A stretch of 64,000 bases of DNA, from contig JALJCO010007928.1 of the NCBI GenBank assembly GCA_023101725.1, positions 868,001 through 932,000 on the forward strand, read 5' to 3'. A model generated the notes under the pieces. That model did not search any database. It was given only the letters and a program-made list of their open reading frames with translations, and was not told the DNA's origin. Positions 52,150 to 62,479 of the stretch are shown here, piece by piece. This DNA is from Atherinomorus stipes (Eukaryota; Chordata; Actinopteri; Atheriniformes; Atherinidae). A program made the translations under genes and the position numbers. Numbering within the stretch: position 1 is the first letter of the stretch; every line of letters starts with the position of its first letter.

Positions 52150-53140
52150 TAACGATCAGTGACATCCAATATGTTTGGCTTGGGATCATCCCCTGTGTGT
52201 CCATTGTGCCTCTGTTAAATGCTTTATTGATTAGCCATGAGTTAATTACAAATTACATCAACCGTGGGCAGACTAAGGTGGCTTGTACATGGAGGATGCA
52301 GGATCCAGAGCAACCGATACATGTTGACTACACACACCTACGGGCATGCATCTCAACCTTAGCGGGGTTACATTAGTCATCCTCATTTTCCCCCATTAAC
52401 ATCCATACATTTACAACATTTCACACTGGCTTATCAGTGCTTTAAGGGCATGCAATATATTCTGGGCAATTGCAGAGAGGACGGTAGAATGAGGAACAGG
52501 ATGCTTCTGCAAGAGTGCCTGGATATGCACAGTGAATACTTAATTCTATGAAGCACAACTTGACACACCCTATGCAAAATTATAAGTGTGCTAAATCCAC
52601 AGCAGACCTTTGGAGGCTAATGTATTCTGGATTTAAGCTCCATTATAAAATCCATAACATGCCTGCACCTGACCTGCTCTCCTTCAACCCCCTGAAAAAA
52701 AAATCTCAAAACTGACTTTTGCACAAACTTTATCATTAAAAGAAATAATAATGATTTTAATATAATAATAATAATATATCAGTCTTGCAACTTGCAGAAG
52801 CAGACACTTTTTCTGGCATTTTCCCTTTTCATCCCGTGTCAGTTTCTCTTTGACATTGCCGTGTACTTTGCAAAAAGAAAAAAAGGAGCGAAAAAAAATC
52901 TTTATCAAATCCCCATTCTGAGGCTTTCAATAAGGCAGGCCATTACCTCACTGGCGCTTTTGTTCGGCCTATACAAGAGAGAACAAAATGGTTATTCAGG
53001 AGGACGCTTTAGATTTTTATTGTGGGCTCGCTATTCACAAAGAGCACCGTTATTGTATTAAAAAGAACCATCTGTGGCAGAAACAATGGCTTCAAATTAT
53101 CTGTGAATACCCAGTGAACAAAATATAAAGCTTTTTCCTG
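52150..53140. promoter_or_regulatory. Candidate upstream sox2 enhancer region (about -4 to -5 kb)
   Basis: This kilobase is free of simple repeats, apart from an ATA-rich stretch at 52745-52780, and dense in transcription-factor cores. They include a CCATTGTG SOX-type site near 52200, TTGATTAGCC and AGTTAATTACAAATTAC-like homeodomain sites (52225-52260), a homeodomain-rich stretch, and AACAATGG at 53082-53089, an optimal SOX core. The distance matches the well-studied upstream enhancer cluster of vertebrate Sox2 (SRR1/N-2 in mouse and chicken lie about 4 kb upstream). Equivalence is inference from position and motif content, not alignment. Confidence 0.5.
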
Positions 53141-53293
53141 CTCATTATGTGGGCTAAGCTAGGGGGTGGAAGATAGGAGAGGCATAGACTTTGCTATAAC
53201 TGACTTTTGTTGTTCTTGCTTGCATTCTTCTCCTTTTTAAATCGGCCCCCTTTTCACATTGTGTGTCGCCATAAACGGCTTTTCTTGTTGCAG

Positions 53294-53594
53294 GGCTAGC
53301 GGAGAGAAGACAGCGGAGCTTCAGACAGAGAGCGGGGCTGCGCAGGGGCTGCACGCCGACCACAACGCACCGGCTGGCGGATCGAAACCGCGCGGATTAC
53401 CGGGGATATGGAGGGGTTGGCAGCGCGCGGTGCGCGCTGGATGGTGGGCGCCTGCGACCGGAGCTCTGCCCCGGACCGACTGAGGCTGCCTCTTCGGTTG
53501 AAGCGGGAGGAAGATATGAAGGAGGTTGACCGAAATGGCATCTTGTTTTATTTCTGCCAATCAAGAAGAGAGGAGGACTACTCCCAAACTGGCA
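53294..53594 (+). ncRNA. Candidate exon of a sense-strand sox2ot-like non-coding RNA
   Basis: A GC- and CpG-rich island of about 300 bases stands out in AT-rich DNA 3.6 kb upstream of the sox2 coding start. It is bounded by a good acceptor (pyrimidine-rich TTTTCTTGTTGCAG ending at 53293) and a donor-like junction (GGCA followed by GTAAGT, donor GT at 53595). Short frames inside it show no recognisable protein, and none spans both junctions with family character. In vertebrates sox2 lies within an intron of the long non-coding RNA sox2ot on the same strand, so a sox2ot exon or an alternative first exon is the best guess. RNA evidence is lacking; it could also be a CpG-island enhancer. Confidence 0.45.
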
Positions 53595-54599
53595 GTAAGT
53601 TGGAGTGCTAGAGAGGAGAAGCCCAGTGTGTGTCGGTGTGTGTGTCGGTGTGAATGCAAGTGTGTGTTTGAGTTTGAGTATGCGTGTGTGTATGTGGAAC
53701 ATGCAGTGTTGTGGAATGACACCGCATTGCATCAAGAGCTATACTGACGGTCGCAGTTGGCCGTTTTTTTTAAAAAAAACAAACAATAATTTATTAAGAG
53801 AGAAAAAGATAAAAAAATGTTCAGATTTGTTTCTTTAGATACGCTAATGCTTTTTAAAAATGTTCTTTTCCCCTTAGAAGTTTTTCTTAGACGAATAATA
53901 AATAGCATAATATACGTTTTGAATGTTGTCACCATTGCTCAATTTATTTTATATAACTGTAAATTAACCTTTTAGTTGTTTTCTCGCTTTCTCTCCATTT
54001 TTTTCTCTCCAATTATAACATTTTGTGTGGAAAGGGGGTTGCATTTAACAGCGCGGTTTGTGCACAGTTAATTCCTATTTTATTTAACTTTGGGGTAGCT
54101 ATTTTTGCAAATGAATTAAATCTAACTAGTAGTCTAAATCGTAGCTGCAGCATTTTATTTATCCGGCATCCATGTCTTCAAAAATAAGATAGAAAATAGT
54201 TAAATAAGAACAGTTTCACTCCTCTAGTGATCCGGAGGGGAAGGGCCGTATCATTATTTTACGCATTAATTTTTAAAGACTGACTTATTAATGTATTGAT
54301 AAACTATTTACTGTGCTGCGTCTTCAGCCCGTGTTACGGCCCCTAGTGGCAGGAAATCCAAGTTTATTAGCCTACTTTACCTTAAATCTGCGTCTCTGCG
54401 GATATGTGTGCAACTCACATTTGTTTAATTAAGACAGAAAAGTTCCTTTTAAATGTTACAGTGTGTAAATGTTTCTGTTTTCAAGATTAAATACCATTAA
54501 AACTCACTGACACTAACTCAAAATAATATTTTTAATAGCTGCTATTCCGAGTGGCTGTCATAAAAAGATATTAGAATTAAATAAATACAAAAAAAGTGG
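53595..54599. other. AT-rich interval after the candidate exon
   Basis: A GT-rich stretch (53625-53695) follows the donor-like site, then AT-rich sequence. It would be intron if the candidate exon is real. No gene seen. Confidence 0.6.
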
Positions 54600-55060
54600 C
54601 AGATGTTTTTTCTAGCATGTTTTGCGCAGATCTTATCATCCAAATTTGTGCAGCTACAACAGTATTTTGGTATCTCAGCATGCCGCTCGTTGTATTTGCA
54701 GGATCCGTCCTAACCTGGTGTAGCGGGGGGGCTTACAAGTGGTCCGAGGGAACCGCCCAACTAGTTTCTCCTGGTTTTTTTTTGTCAAACAACGGCTTTA
54801 ATTCAGGATGATTGTGGATGCAGGGCCATTCCCGGCTGGCTGGGGCCTGCTTTCAGAGAGATGCAGGGCCCCGCTGTTCCTTTATTATCATAAGCAGATT
54901 AGAGGTAGTGGGGAACACACTCAGATGCAGATAGCAGCCGAGCGGCCCATTTCAACCTTGCATTATAATGGACCGAGCTGCATGTGTCGCCTCTCGCAGC
55001 CTATTAAGCACAAGATGAATCTTATGTAAGGTTGCCGGGGCCGGCATAATGAGAGCACGG
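54600..55060. promoter_or_regulatory. Candidate upstream sox2 enhancer (about -2.3 kb)
   Basis: This moderately GC-rich block of unique sequence is flanked on both sides by AT-rich low-complexity DNA. It includes TTATTATCATAAGCAGATTAGAGG (described here by its core TTATCATAAGCAGATTAG, 54884-54902), a palindromic GGCCGGC stretch near 55035, and CATTATAATGG. No reading frame is recognisable. Its sharp edges and complexity are typical of conserved non-coding elements around developmental genes. Function is inferred from position only. Confidence 0.4.
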
Positions 55061-55749
55061 GGGCTCCGCTCCTCCATTTATTATCAAATGACTAAAACAA
55101 AATAATAAGGCTTGATCTATTCACTTTCAATTATGATTTAATCTAGAGACACGAATTTAAATTAAATTATTTCAGGTGTGTGTACTTGATCTATCTTTAA
55201 TTACTGGGCTTGTCTGACTTTGCAGAGCCAGACAAGCAGCAGATGCGTCTGCAAATGTGCTGTGAAATTAAAATGGACTGTTTTGTGAGATAAATATGAT
55301 TTTGAACAAGTTTGACCATTTCTTATGTGTTGAATTGAACTTGTACAAACAGCGATTTTCTGCTGCTTCTCTACTTTGAAAGAAACCCCTTCAGAGGTGC
55401 TTGTAGTTCTCTTTCTGTCCAGTGGGCGGCACTGGTGTCACGCAGCACAGCACCATGAGCGGAGATGGAGATTCGAGGTTCAGGATAAAACGCTAAACAA
55501 GTGGTATCAACACTTTCAGCCTCTAAAAAAACTTTACTCGTTTTCCCCATTAAAGCCATATGAGCGAGTGACTTATCTCTAGAGTGTGACGGTTTCATTT
55601 CTTAATAATCTCAGTCTGGTCGGTCTGATCCAGAGTTAAAGTGAAGCAGGTGGAGGCGGCTTTTCATTCACACTAATTGGCTGACACGCTTGTTGGGAGC
55701 TTATATGAATGAGCTGCGTCTTTTGTACAAATACACTTTATCTTAAAAT
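55061..55749. other. Gene-free interval between candidate elements
   Basis: AT-rich, then mixed sequence with CCAGTGGGCGGCACTGG (55419-55435), a near-palindrome. No coding frame recognised. Confidence 0.6.
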
Positions 55750-55791
55750 ATTCTTCACCTTTATTTCTCCTCCTCCCGTGTCCCCCGGTAG

Positions 55792-56010
55792 GACGCCCCC
55801 CACTACAAAGCCCTAACAACAACAGCAGCACTGGCACTGGAAGTGGAATGGAGTTGGGTCTTTGTCCGGACAGATGTAGCGACAACATCCCAAACAAAAA
55901 CCGCTTATTTGTGCTGAGATGAGCCCGTCTGCCTTCTGTGTGTTGGCATTCAACTTCACTAAACAAAAGGACTAGTGGGGGAAACATCTTGGATTACCTT
56001 TCCCCTTTTC
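55792..56010 (+). ncRNA. Weak candidate exon start 1.3 kb upstream of sox2
   Basis: A long pyrimidine tract (55750-55786) ends in GGTAG at 55791, a plausible splice acceptor, followed by complex sequence with a CAACAACAGCAGCACTGGCA-like run. No convincing donor was found downstream, so it would have to be a terminal exon or a spurious acceptor. It may belong to the same sense non-coding transcript as the 53294-53594 candidate. Very uncertain. Confidence 0.2.
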
Positions 56011-56639
56011 AACGCTAAAAACCAGTCGTGGCTTCCCCCCTTTCACGCACACATTCACACACAGCACGGCCATTCAGCGCTTTGAGTTAACTAACAAAGT
56101 TGATTTAAGTGTTGTGTTATTGGGCCTATAAGTGGGGGAATTAGTGACTTTCTGATTTTAAACAACAACAGTGACACGGGCCATGACTTTTAGAAGAACT
56201 GTTTTCCTCTTAGTAACAAATATTACACCACAAATATCAACAGATGATCATTTCATGAACACTTTTAATCAAAATTTGTTCTTATGTCAGTGAAATGTCA
56301 AAAACACTTGCTTTGCAAATAAATTTGGTCCCCTTATTCTTATGGAAGTTAAGGTAAATGAGGCAAGGGCTGCTGTGTTAGAATTATTTTTGGTATATTT
56401 TATGTTTGTTAGGAAACATTTTCGCCTCATAAAGGTGTAAAATTTGCATGACTGCGCTTTCTAGTTGAACTAAACAAGCTCTACATCGCATTCTCCCGCC
56501 TCATGAAGAAAGAAAATAATCATTAAATGTTACTATAAATAAATAATCCAAGAGAAAAATCTTCAAAAGCGTGGAAATAGTAAATATGTACTTTGTATTG
56601 GCTCATATGGGCAGCCTGAGAGTGAGTGCATGTCTGTGT
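56011..56639. other. Upstream flank of the sox2 promoter
   Basis: AT-rich sequence without an obvious motif cluster; the change to GC-richer DNA at about 56610 marks the promoter edge. Confidence 0.6.
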
Positions 56640-56774
56640 GTGTCGGGGCAGGCAGGCCCCGCCCCTTTTATGCTAATTAAGGCCTCCCATTGGTGTGTCA
56701 GTGGAGAAGGCCTGCTCTGATTGGCCAGGTCGAAGCCATTTATTCGCTGACAGCCCCGTCACATGAATGGTTGT
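56640..56774 (+). promoter_or_regulatory. sox2: sox2 proximal promoter with GC box, octamer-like site and two CCAAT boxes
   Basis: Just upstream of the conserved 5' UTR lie a GC box (CCCCGCCCC, 56657-56665), an octamer-like/homeodomain site (ATGCTAATTA, 56670-56679) and two reverse-orientation CCAAT boxes (ATTGG at 56689-56693 and 56720-56724), 31 bp apart start to start. NF-Y binding to CCAAT boxes in the SOX2 proximal promoter is established in mammals. There is no canonical TATA box; ATTTATT at 56738-56744 lies about 31-37 bp upstream of the inferred start site near 56775 and could act as a weak one. Extent and start site are inferred from resemblance to the mammalian promoter as I recall it. 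Confidence 0.8.
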
Positions 56775-57160
56775 CTATTAACTTGTTCAAAAACTATCTG
56801 GAGTTGTCAAGGCTCAGGCGGACAGAGGCGAAAAAGTACAGTTTGTTGATGCTTTTTCGGAGAAGCGACGGGAGAAGTTTTGTGGACACAACATAGCAGG
56901 GACCTATTGGGAAAAAGACTCTGTCACACACACTCACACACAGTCTGACACACACTCAGTGAGAGGGAGAGAGAGGGAGAGTGTGTGGAGACGCGGCTTG
57001 ATGCTCGTTGTTTTTGTTCAGACAAAAGTTGCAGAGAAAATCGACAGGTAACTTTCAGCAGTAGTCCTGCGCTCCTCGCCGTCTGCCTCTGGCTTGTGGA
57101 GTTTGTCTCTGGTTTTCTTTTTTTCGTCTGCTCGGGAGCTCCAACTAAAAGCTGTTCCTG
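56775..57160 (+). other. sox2: sox2 5' untranslated region
   Basis: The block 56775-56823 (CTATTAACTTGTTCAAAAA, then GGAGTTGTCAAGG) closely matches the start of the human SOX2 mRNA as I remember it, which places the 5' end of the transcript near 56775. The rest of the leader, about 340 bases, is not obviously conserved and includes a GAGAG-rich stretch at 56960-56980. The exact start site is inference. Confidence 0.75.
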
Positions 57161-58129
57161 ATGTATAACATGATGGAAACTGAACTGAAGCCCCCAGCTC
57201 CCCAGACCAACACTGGGGGCACGGGCAACACCAACACGTCCGGCACCGGCACCAACCAGAAAAACAGTCCGGAGCGGGTCAAGAGACCCATGAACGCTTT
57301 CATGGTGTGGTCCCGAGGCCAGAGGAGGAAGATGGCGCAAGAAAATCCTAAAATGCACAACTCGGAGATAAGCAAGAGGCTGGGCGCTGAGTGGAAACTT
57401 CTGTCGGAGAGCGAGAAAAGACCTTTCATCGACGAAGCCAAGCGGCTGAGGGCCCTGCACATGAAGGAGCATCCGGATTACAAATACCGGCCCCGACGGA
57501 AAACCAAGACCCTCATGAAGAAGGACAAGTACACCTTGCCCGGCGGGTTGTTGGCTCCGGGAGGAAACGGAATGGGGACTGGGGTCGGTGTTGGCGTGGG
57601 GGCCGGACTGGGCGGTGGAGTGAACCAGAGGATGGACAGCTATGCGGCACACATGAACGGCTGGACCAACGGGGGTTACGGCATGATGCAGGACCAGCTG
57701 AGCTACCAGCACCCGGGTCTGAACGCGCACAACCCCAGCCAGATGCAGTCCATGCACCGCTACGACATGAGCGCCCTGCAGTACAACTCCATGACCAGCT
57801 CCCAGAGCTACATGAACGGCTCCCCAACATACTCCATGTCTTATTCCCAGCAAACCACGCCGGGGATGACCGCCCTGGGCTCCATGGGGCCCTCCTCGGT
57901 GGTGAAGTCCGAGTCCAGCAGCTCTAGCCCGCCCGTCGTCACCTCATCGTCCCACCGGGCCGCCCCGGGCTGCCAAAGCGGAGATCTGAGGGACATGATC
58001 AGCATGTACCTGCCCGGGGCGGAGGTCAGCGAGCAGTCCGCCCAGACCAGGCTACACATGTCCGGGCACTACCAGAGCACCGTGCCCGGGACGACGATCA
58101 ACGGCACGCTGCCGTTAACACACATGTAA
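57161..58129 (+). CDS. sox2: Transcription factor Sox2 (SoxB1 HMG-box protein)
   Basis: An intronless frame of 322 residues encodes Sox2, a nuclear DNA-binding factor that keeps neural, sensory and pluripotent progenitors undifferentiated, usually with a POU partner. The HMG box spans about residues 39-117, beginning [12 protein letters not shown] and ending in the basic [10 protein letters not shown] stretch; the two basic ends act as nuclear localisation signals in the family. The SoxB1-specific segment follows ([13 protein letters not shown], about 119-131), then a Gly/Val-rich linker, a Ser/Tyr/Met-rich activation region (about 200-245), a VKSE sumoylation-type site at 248-251 and the conserved end GTLPLTHM. 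Human Sox2 has 317 residues, so the length is normal. The start is chosen because [12 protein letters not shown] is the invariant family N-terminus; Met4 and Met5 are in-frame alternatives. The N-terminal Ala/Gly run of mammals is replaced by Gly/Thr/Asn. The gene is GC-rich against AT-rich surroundings. No breaks are seen. Confidence 0.98.
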   Translation: MYNMMETELKPPAPQTNTGGTGNTNTSGTGTNQKNSPERVKRPMNAFMVWSRGQRRKMAQENPKMHNSEISKRLGAEWKLLSESEKRPFIDEAKRLRALHMKEHPDYKYRPRRKTKTLMKKDKYTLPGGLLAPGGNGMGTGVGVGVGAGLGGGVNQRMDSYAAHMNGWTNGGYGMMQDQLSYQHPGLNAHNPSQMQSMHRYDMSALQYNSMTSSQSYMNGSPTYSMSYSQQTTPGMTALGSMGPSSVVKSESSSSSPPVVTSSSHRAAPGCQSGDLRDMISMYLPGAEVSEQSAQTRLHMSGHYQSTVPGTTINGTLPLTHM

Positions 58130-59030
58130 GAGACACAAAACAGATAAAGAAAGGAGAAAAAAAAAAAAGAACTTTTATAAGATAAACTGTGGACTACTTA
58201 ACGTTGGACTATTTTTGTACAGAAAATTTTCGGGGTGGGAAAAGTTGTATAGAAGTCTCCAGGAAAAAGGACACACGACTTTTTTTTTCTTTTCATTTTA
58301 TTCTAAGGAAGCTCTAGAGGAACGGTAGGAGATCCCCTCTTCACTGGTGGATGAAGTTTTGGAAGACTAGAAAGTGGGAGTCGCAATCAAATGTTTTATT
58401 ATTGCAATCACCTTTTGTACAGTATTTATCAAAGAAACATTACAATCAGATGAAATTGTTAAACTGCAAGAGGTTGCATTTTTTTTATTTTCTTTTTTTT
58501 ATATATATAAAGCAACGCCAGTTCTGCAGAAAATATTAAAAGTGAAAAATGGCAGTACTGGAAATATATGGGAGTGATCAGTTATACTCCTGAATTACTT
58601 GCAAACATTGGAATTAAAAGGGACATAAGATACAGGTAATCTTTTTTTTTTTCATTTAAGGTCAATATTACTAAAACATTTTTAATTTTTTAAAAGATTA
58701 AGACATTTTTTCTGTCATATACAGCTTAAAATATAGGTTGTTAATTTATATTTCCGTCTCCCACTTTTCATCTGTTAGAGGTATGACGCTTGTGCTCTTT
58801 ATTTTCTAATTGATTTGTACAATTTCTGTATATATATTAAGTTTTTATTTCAAAAATTCATTCCCGTAGTTGTATTTTAAAAATTGTGGCCTGTACGCAG
58901 AAGCCAACCACTCCATGTATATATTACCGGAACTAATACCATCCTTATAACAGTTACAATTTCAGCTGAGTATATTTTTTTTCAATATGCAGTTTGAAAT
59001 GAATAAATTTTGGAAATTTGGATACTTGAA
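58130..59030 (+). other. sox2: sox2 3' untranslated region with conserved blocks
   Basis: About 900 bases follow the stop codon and are AT-rich. Three blocks resemble the human SOX2 3' UTR as I recall it: GGACTATTTTTGTACAG (58206-58222), CTTTTGTACAGTATTTATC (58412-58430), and a longer terminal block from about 58863 to 59030 containing CCGTAGTTGTATTTTAAAA and CCATGTATATATT. Conservation of the terminal block next to a polyadenylation signal indicates that the transcript ends near 59025. Such blocks usually carry microRNA or RNA-binding-protein sites; none was assigned. Confidence 0.85.
59002..59007 (+). terminator. sox2: sox2 polyadenylation signal AATAAA
   Basis: A canonical AATAAA lies at the end of the conserved terminal block of the 3' UTR, about 870 bases after the stop codon, where the human mRNA also has its main signal. 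T-rich sequence follows within 40 bases. Cleavage probably falls near 59020-59030. Confidence 0.8.
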
Positions 59031-59926
59031 ATTGTTTGAGTTTTAATTTGTTTCTGTCATTCATATTTCTTTTATTTTCTTTTAGCAGTCACATGTTGGG
59101 TAATCTGTCTGGGGTTTAGTTTTCCTCTCATCTGAATTCTTTTCTGTAAATTCACTTTTTTTGCAGCTTTAAAATTTAAAGTATTTGACTAAATGTTTCT
59201 TTTTATTTTGAGGCGACGTCATCGATCATCAAGTCCAGTTTGTACGTCGTGGTTAACCACGTTTTTGTTTTCTAGTGTCTGCGGATGGCCCCCATCAAGC
59301 CAAAGTTTCCTAAAAGTGGGGAAGATTTTTCCACCAAAATATCCAACATCCCCAGGTATAGACATGTCATTTCTCCTCTTCAATAATTAAACTCACTTTT
59401 GTTCTTTAGGGCCAGATTTATATCTTGAATTAATTTTGTTTTCATCATTTAAATGTGTCTTACACATGGCGCATTTAAGGGCCTTCTTTTGAATTGGACA
59501 CAAAACTATGAGGTGAACAGTAACTATTTTAGATTCCTGTAATCTGAGAAGAGGTTCTCCTTTTTGGAATGGCACCACTCGCATTTCCTAATTTATTTTA
59601 TGAAAACGACTGCCTCATTTGAGTTTAGGTTTTGTTTACTTTTGCTTTTTAGTTTTAACATAAAATATATGCTCATGTGTGAACTTTCTTTGCTTTTCCC
59701 AGAGTTGTCATAACAAGCTAAAATGTCCAATTAGCTGTAAACAGAAGGTGAACCCTCTTAAAAGGAAACAGACGGGAAGCTTTTTCTTTTCCCCCTTCTG
59801 GCCTTGTAATAACGCCACACAGATTCTCCAGTGTGACCATTTTAATTTAATGTTTAATCAAACGGGCCCTGCTGTTTCCCGTTAACCCCGCTTCTCATGG
59901 TTCAAGCTCTCCGTTGACTGTCGCTG

Positions 59927-59947
59927 CCCCCCCCCCCCCCCCCCCCC
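59927..59947. repeat. Poly-C run of 21
   Basis: An uninterrupted 21-C homopolymer about 900 bp downstream of the sox2 polyadenylation site; true length is uncertain in any assembly. Confidence 0.9.
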
Positions 59948-60179
59948 ATTTTAATAAAAAAAAAAACGGAACAGATACCAAAAAAGAAAAAAAAAAATCT
60001 TCCCATGCATCTTTCTGCCAAGCAGGCTGATTTCCCTCTCATAATAATAATAATCCTTATGATGAGCTAACAGCTCTCCCTGAATGTAACTAACGGTTTT
60101 AAATCTGTAGGGAGTGTGTCTGACTCAGTGTGTGTGCGAGTGTGTGTGTGAGTGTGCAGTGAGGTAGATTAGGGCCGTT

Positions 60180-60260
60180 GTGTCTTGCAGGCTCGGTCCC
60201 GGGGGAGCGGCAGATGAATATTTGAAGAGGCCCCCTCGGTATTTATCCGTCCACTTCTCC

Positions 60261-60323
<63 letters not shown>

Positions 60324-60630
60324 ACTCAGGCAAACCTTCAAGAGGTCAAGAGATCGTTGGTTACCCCATTAATTATTGATCCGAGCAGCCGAATTACTTG
60401 TAATAGCTGAGAACGCTTCTGATAAACAATTTGTTTCTTAAAAAGGTCGCAGAAGACGCATTAAATCCCCTCTTTCTATTTCCATGAAAAGCGGGCCCCT
60501 GTAGGCCCGGAGGCCTCGCGAAATTATTAGGTTTTCGCGACTGAGCGCTGCAGCTTTGATGTAATAATAATAAAAGAGAAAACCTTTTGAACTGAGTGAA
60601 TCCTACTTGATGTATTTGATTATGAAGCTT
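60180..60630. promoter_or_regulatory. Candidate downstream sox2 enhancer (about +2 to +2.5 kb from stop)
   Basis: Unique-looking sequence surrounds a (CT)n run at 60266-60319. After the run come CCCCATTAATTATTGATCC (60364-60382), GAATTACTTGTAATAGC, AAACAATTTGTTTC (SOX-like ACAAT core) and a CpG-containing block GGCCCGGAGGCCTCGCGAAA near 60505-60525. The homeodomain (ATTAATTA, TTACTTGTAA) and SOX-type cores, with no coding potential, suit a developmental enhancer. Vertebrate Sox2 has known downstream enhancers such as SRR2 a few kilobases away; equivalence is not established. Confidence 0.4.
60266..60319. repeat. (CT)n microsatellite
   Basis: About 27 CT units inside the candidate downstream enhancer region; length is likely to vary between individuals. 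Confidence 0.95.
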
Positions 60631-62479
60631 GTCATACCTGTTGCTACGACTCAAAGACACAATCAGTGAGCTCAGTTTGATGTATGAGGAGCTTTAAGAG
60701 CAAAAACAAACCCTGGACCACAATGTTTTACTCTTGTGTGATTTAACATTTTGATTTTTAGTGGAAGATCATATCTGTTAGGGGCTGTACCATATTTATA
60801 CGCTTCGTTTTGAACATTTTGCGTTGTTTTCTGTTAGAATAGAGACCACCTATTCACAATACTTGGTAAACATTCACTCAGACCAAAATATTAGCCCGTA
60901 TTAAGCCCCCTGCTCTCTAAAATCTGATGTAATCACAGGGGCGCTTTAAACTCTGCGGCGCTCCAGTTCAACATTAAATAACGGCGCGCGCGGCCAGCGC
61001 TTTGCAGATGCAGGTGATACCGGGAATCAAGTGTCTGAAACGTTACAGCTCAGGTGCTGATGCGGGGACGTGGACGGAATCCACCATGACACTTTCAATA
61101 AATCTCATCCAGTTAAATGAAAACGCTTTTAAGTGTCAAACATGTCAGATTCATTGATCAAGGTTGGAATCAGAGTGCGTTAACTCAGTGTCAGCCGGGT
61201 GCGTGTGGCAGACTGTAGGTGGGAGCTATAGTGCCCCCCCTTCCTTTTCATCCATCCGCACATCCTCCCATCCGCCCGTTCATCCATCCATCTACCCTTC
61301 TGTTCCTCGCGTGCAGAGTCTGGCGGCCCTGCTCGAGGATATTTAGCCTGCAACAGGTGGTAAGCGCGCGCCACTTTTTTTTTTTTTTTTTTGGCCCCTG
61401 GTTAAAAAAAAAAAAGAAAAAGAGAAGAGAAGCTTCCAGATGTTATCTAAGATAACATGGCGTGTAGGTGTGCTTTTGTAACATCGATGTCTTTCTTTAT
61501 TGGGGTCCATATATATATAAATATATATATATATTTATCAACATTTGGAGCTACAGGCAAAAAAACAAAAAACAAAGACAACAACAGCAAAAAAAAACAG
61601 AGCATCTCATATCTTCTGAATAAGCATTAAATCCATTCTATTGAAGGATTTGGTTCAGTCGCTGCAGGTCATGACGCATATTAAAGGAGAAATAAGCCAT
61701 GGAGCCAACAGATCTTCAGAAGACAAAAAACAAACAAACACCAAAAAACAAACAGGGAACTTACAGAATTAATGAAAAAAATAAATAAAAGTGACGACAC
61801 AACGCGACAACTTAGTTCATTGTGTCTGTGTATTGTTTTGGCCGTTGACCGCTTTCCTAATCCCATATTTTCTGTTTGTTGTTGGGATTAAATGATTTTT
61901 CTTTAAATTAGGTCAAATGACCCACCTACATGCACGCGCGTGCACACTGGCAAACAATACGAGCTTAGTGACCTGTAATCCCACTAGAGCCACTTTCCTT
62001 TTTCACCACGATGATAAGGAGGAGGCTGCATGACGTCACCTAGCAGTCCACTGGATGCTCGTTCGTCCCCACGCTGAAGCTGCGCTGTCTTACACTCCTG
62101 CATGCCATTAACCCAGTTATCATACAAATTATTTTTGTTCTCCGAAAACAGATTAGAGACAACATCGTGTTTCCAGGAATTATCCTGAACCCAGATTGGT
62201 CAAAGAAACAAAGATGGAAGCTTTAGGAGTTAGAAACAAGGTTTTTTGTTTGTTTGTTTTTGTAAAGTAAAATGTATCTGAATAGTTTAGAGAAACGAAA
62301 TAATTATTTTCATTATTCTACAACCCCGAAGTGAATCAAAACCCTGAATATTATTATAATTTTATTATCGTTGTTTTTTAATTGCTCTTTGCTGCCGGAC
62401 ACCCCTGTGTTCATCACAGAGAAGAACAGAATGGTTGAATAGCAAAACTGTCAGAGCAGAGAGCTGTCGTGTGTTTCAG

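Larger units (their letters stand above)
59031..62479. other. Downstream flank of sox2, non-coding
   Basis: AT-rich DNA with the poly-C run and the candidate enhancer at 60180-60630, CpG-rich patches near 60950-61080, and poly-T and poly-A runs at 61376-61415. The short frames are not genes. Confidence 0.65.

Noticed and set aside
53296..53735. Overlapping frames of 67-112 residues in the GC-rich block upstream of sox2
   Set aside because: Open in several frames because of GC content; none crosses the splice-like junctions coherently.
56924..57853. 309-residue minus-strand frame across sox2
   Set aside because: Antisense shadow of the GC-rich sox2 coding region; no family character.
57391..57927. 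178-residue plus-strand frame inside sox2
   Set aside because: Out-of-frame shadow of the sox2 reading frame.
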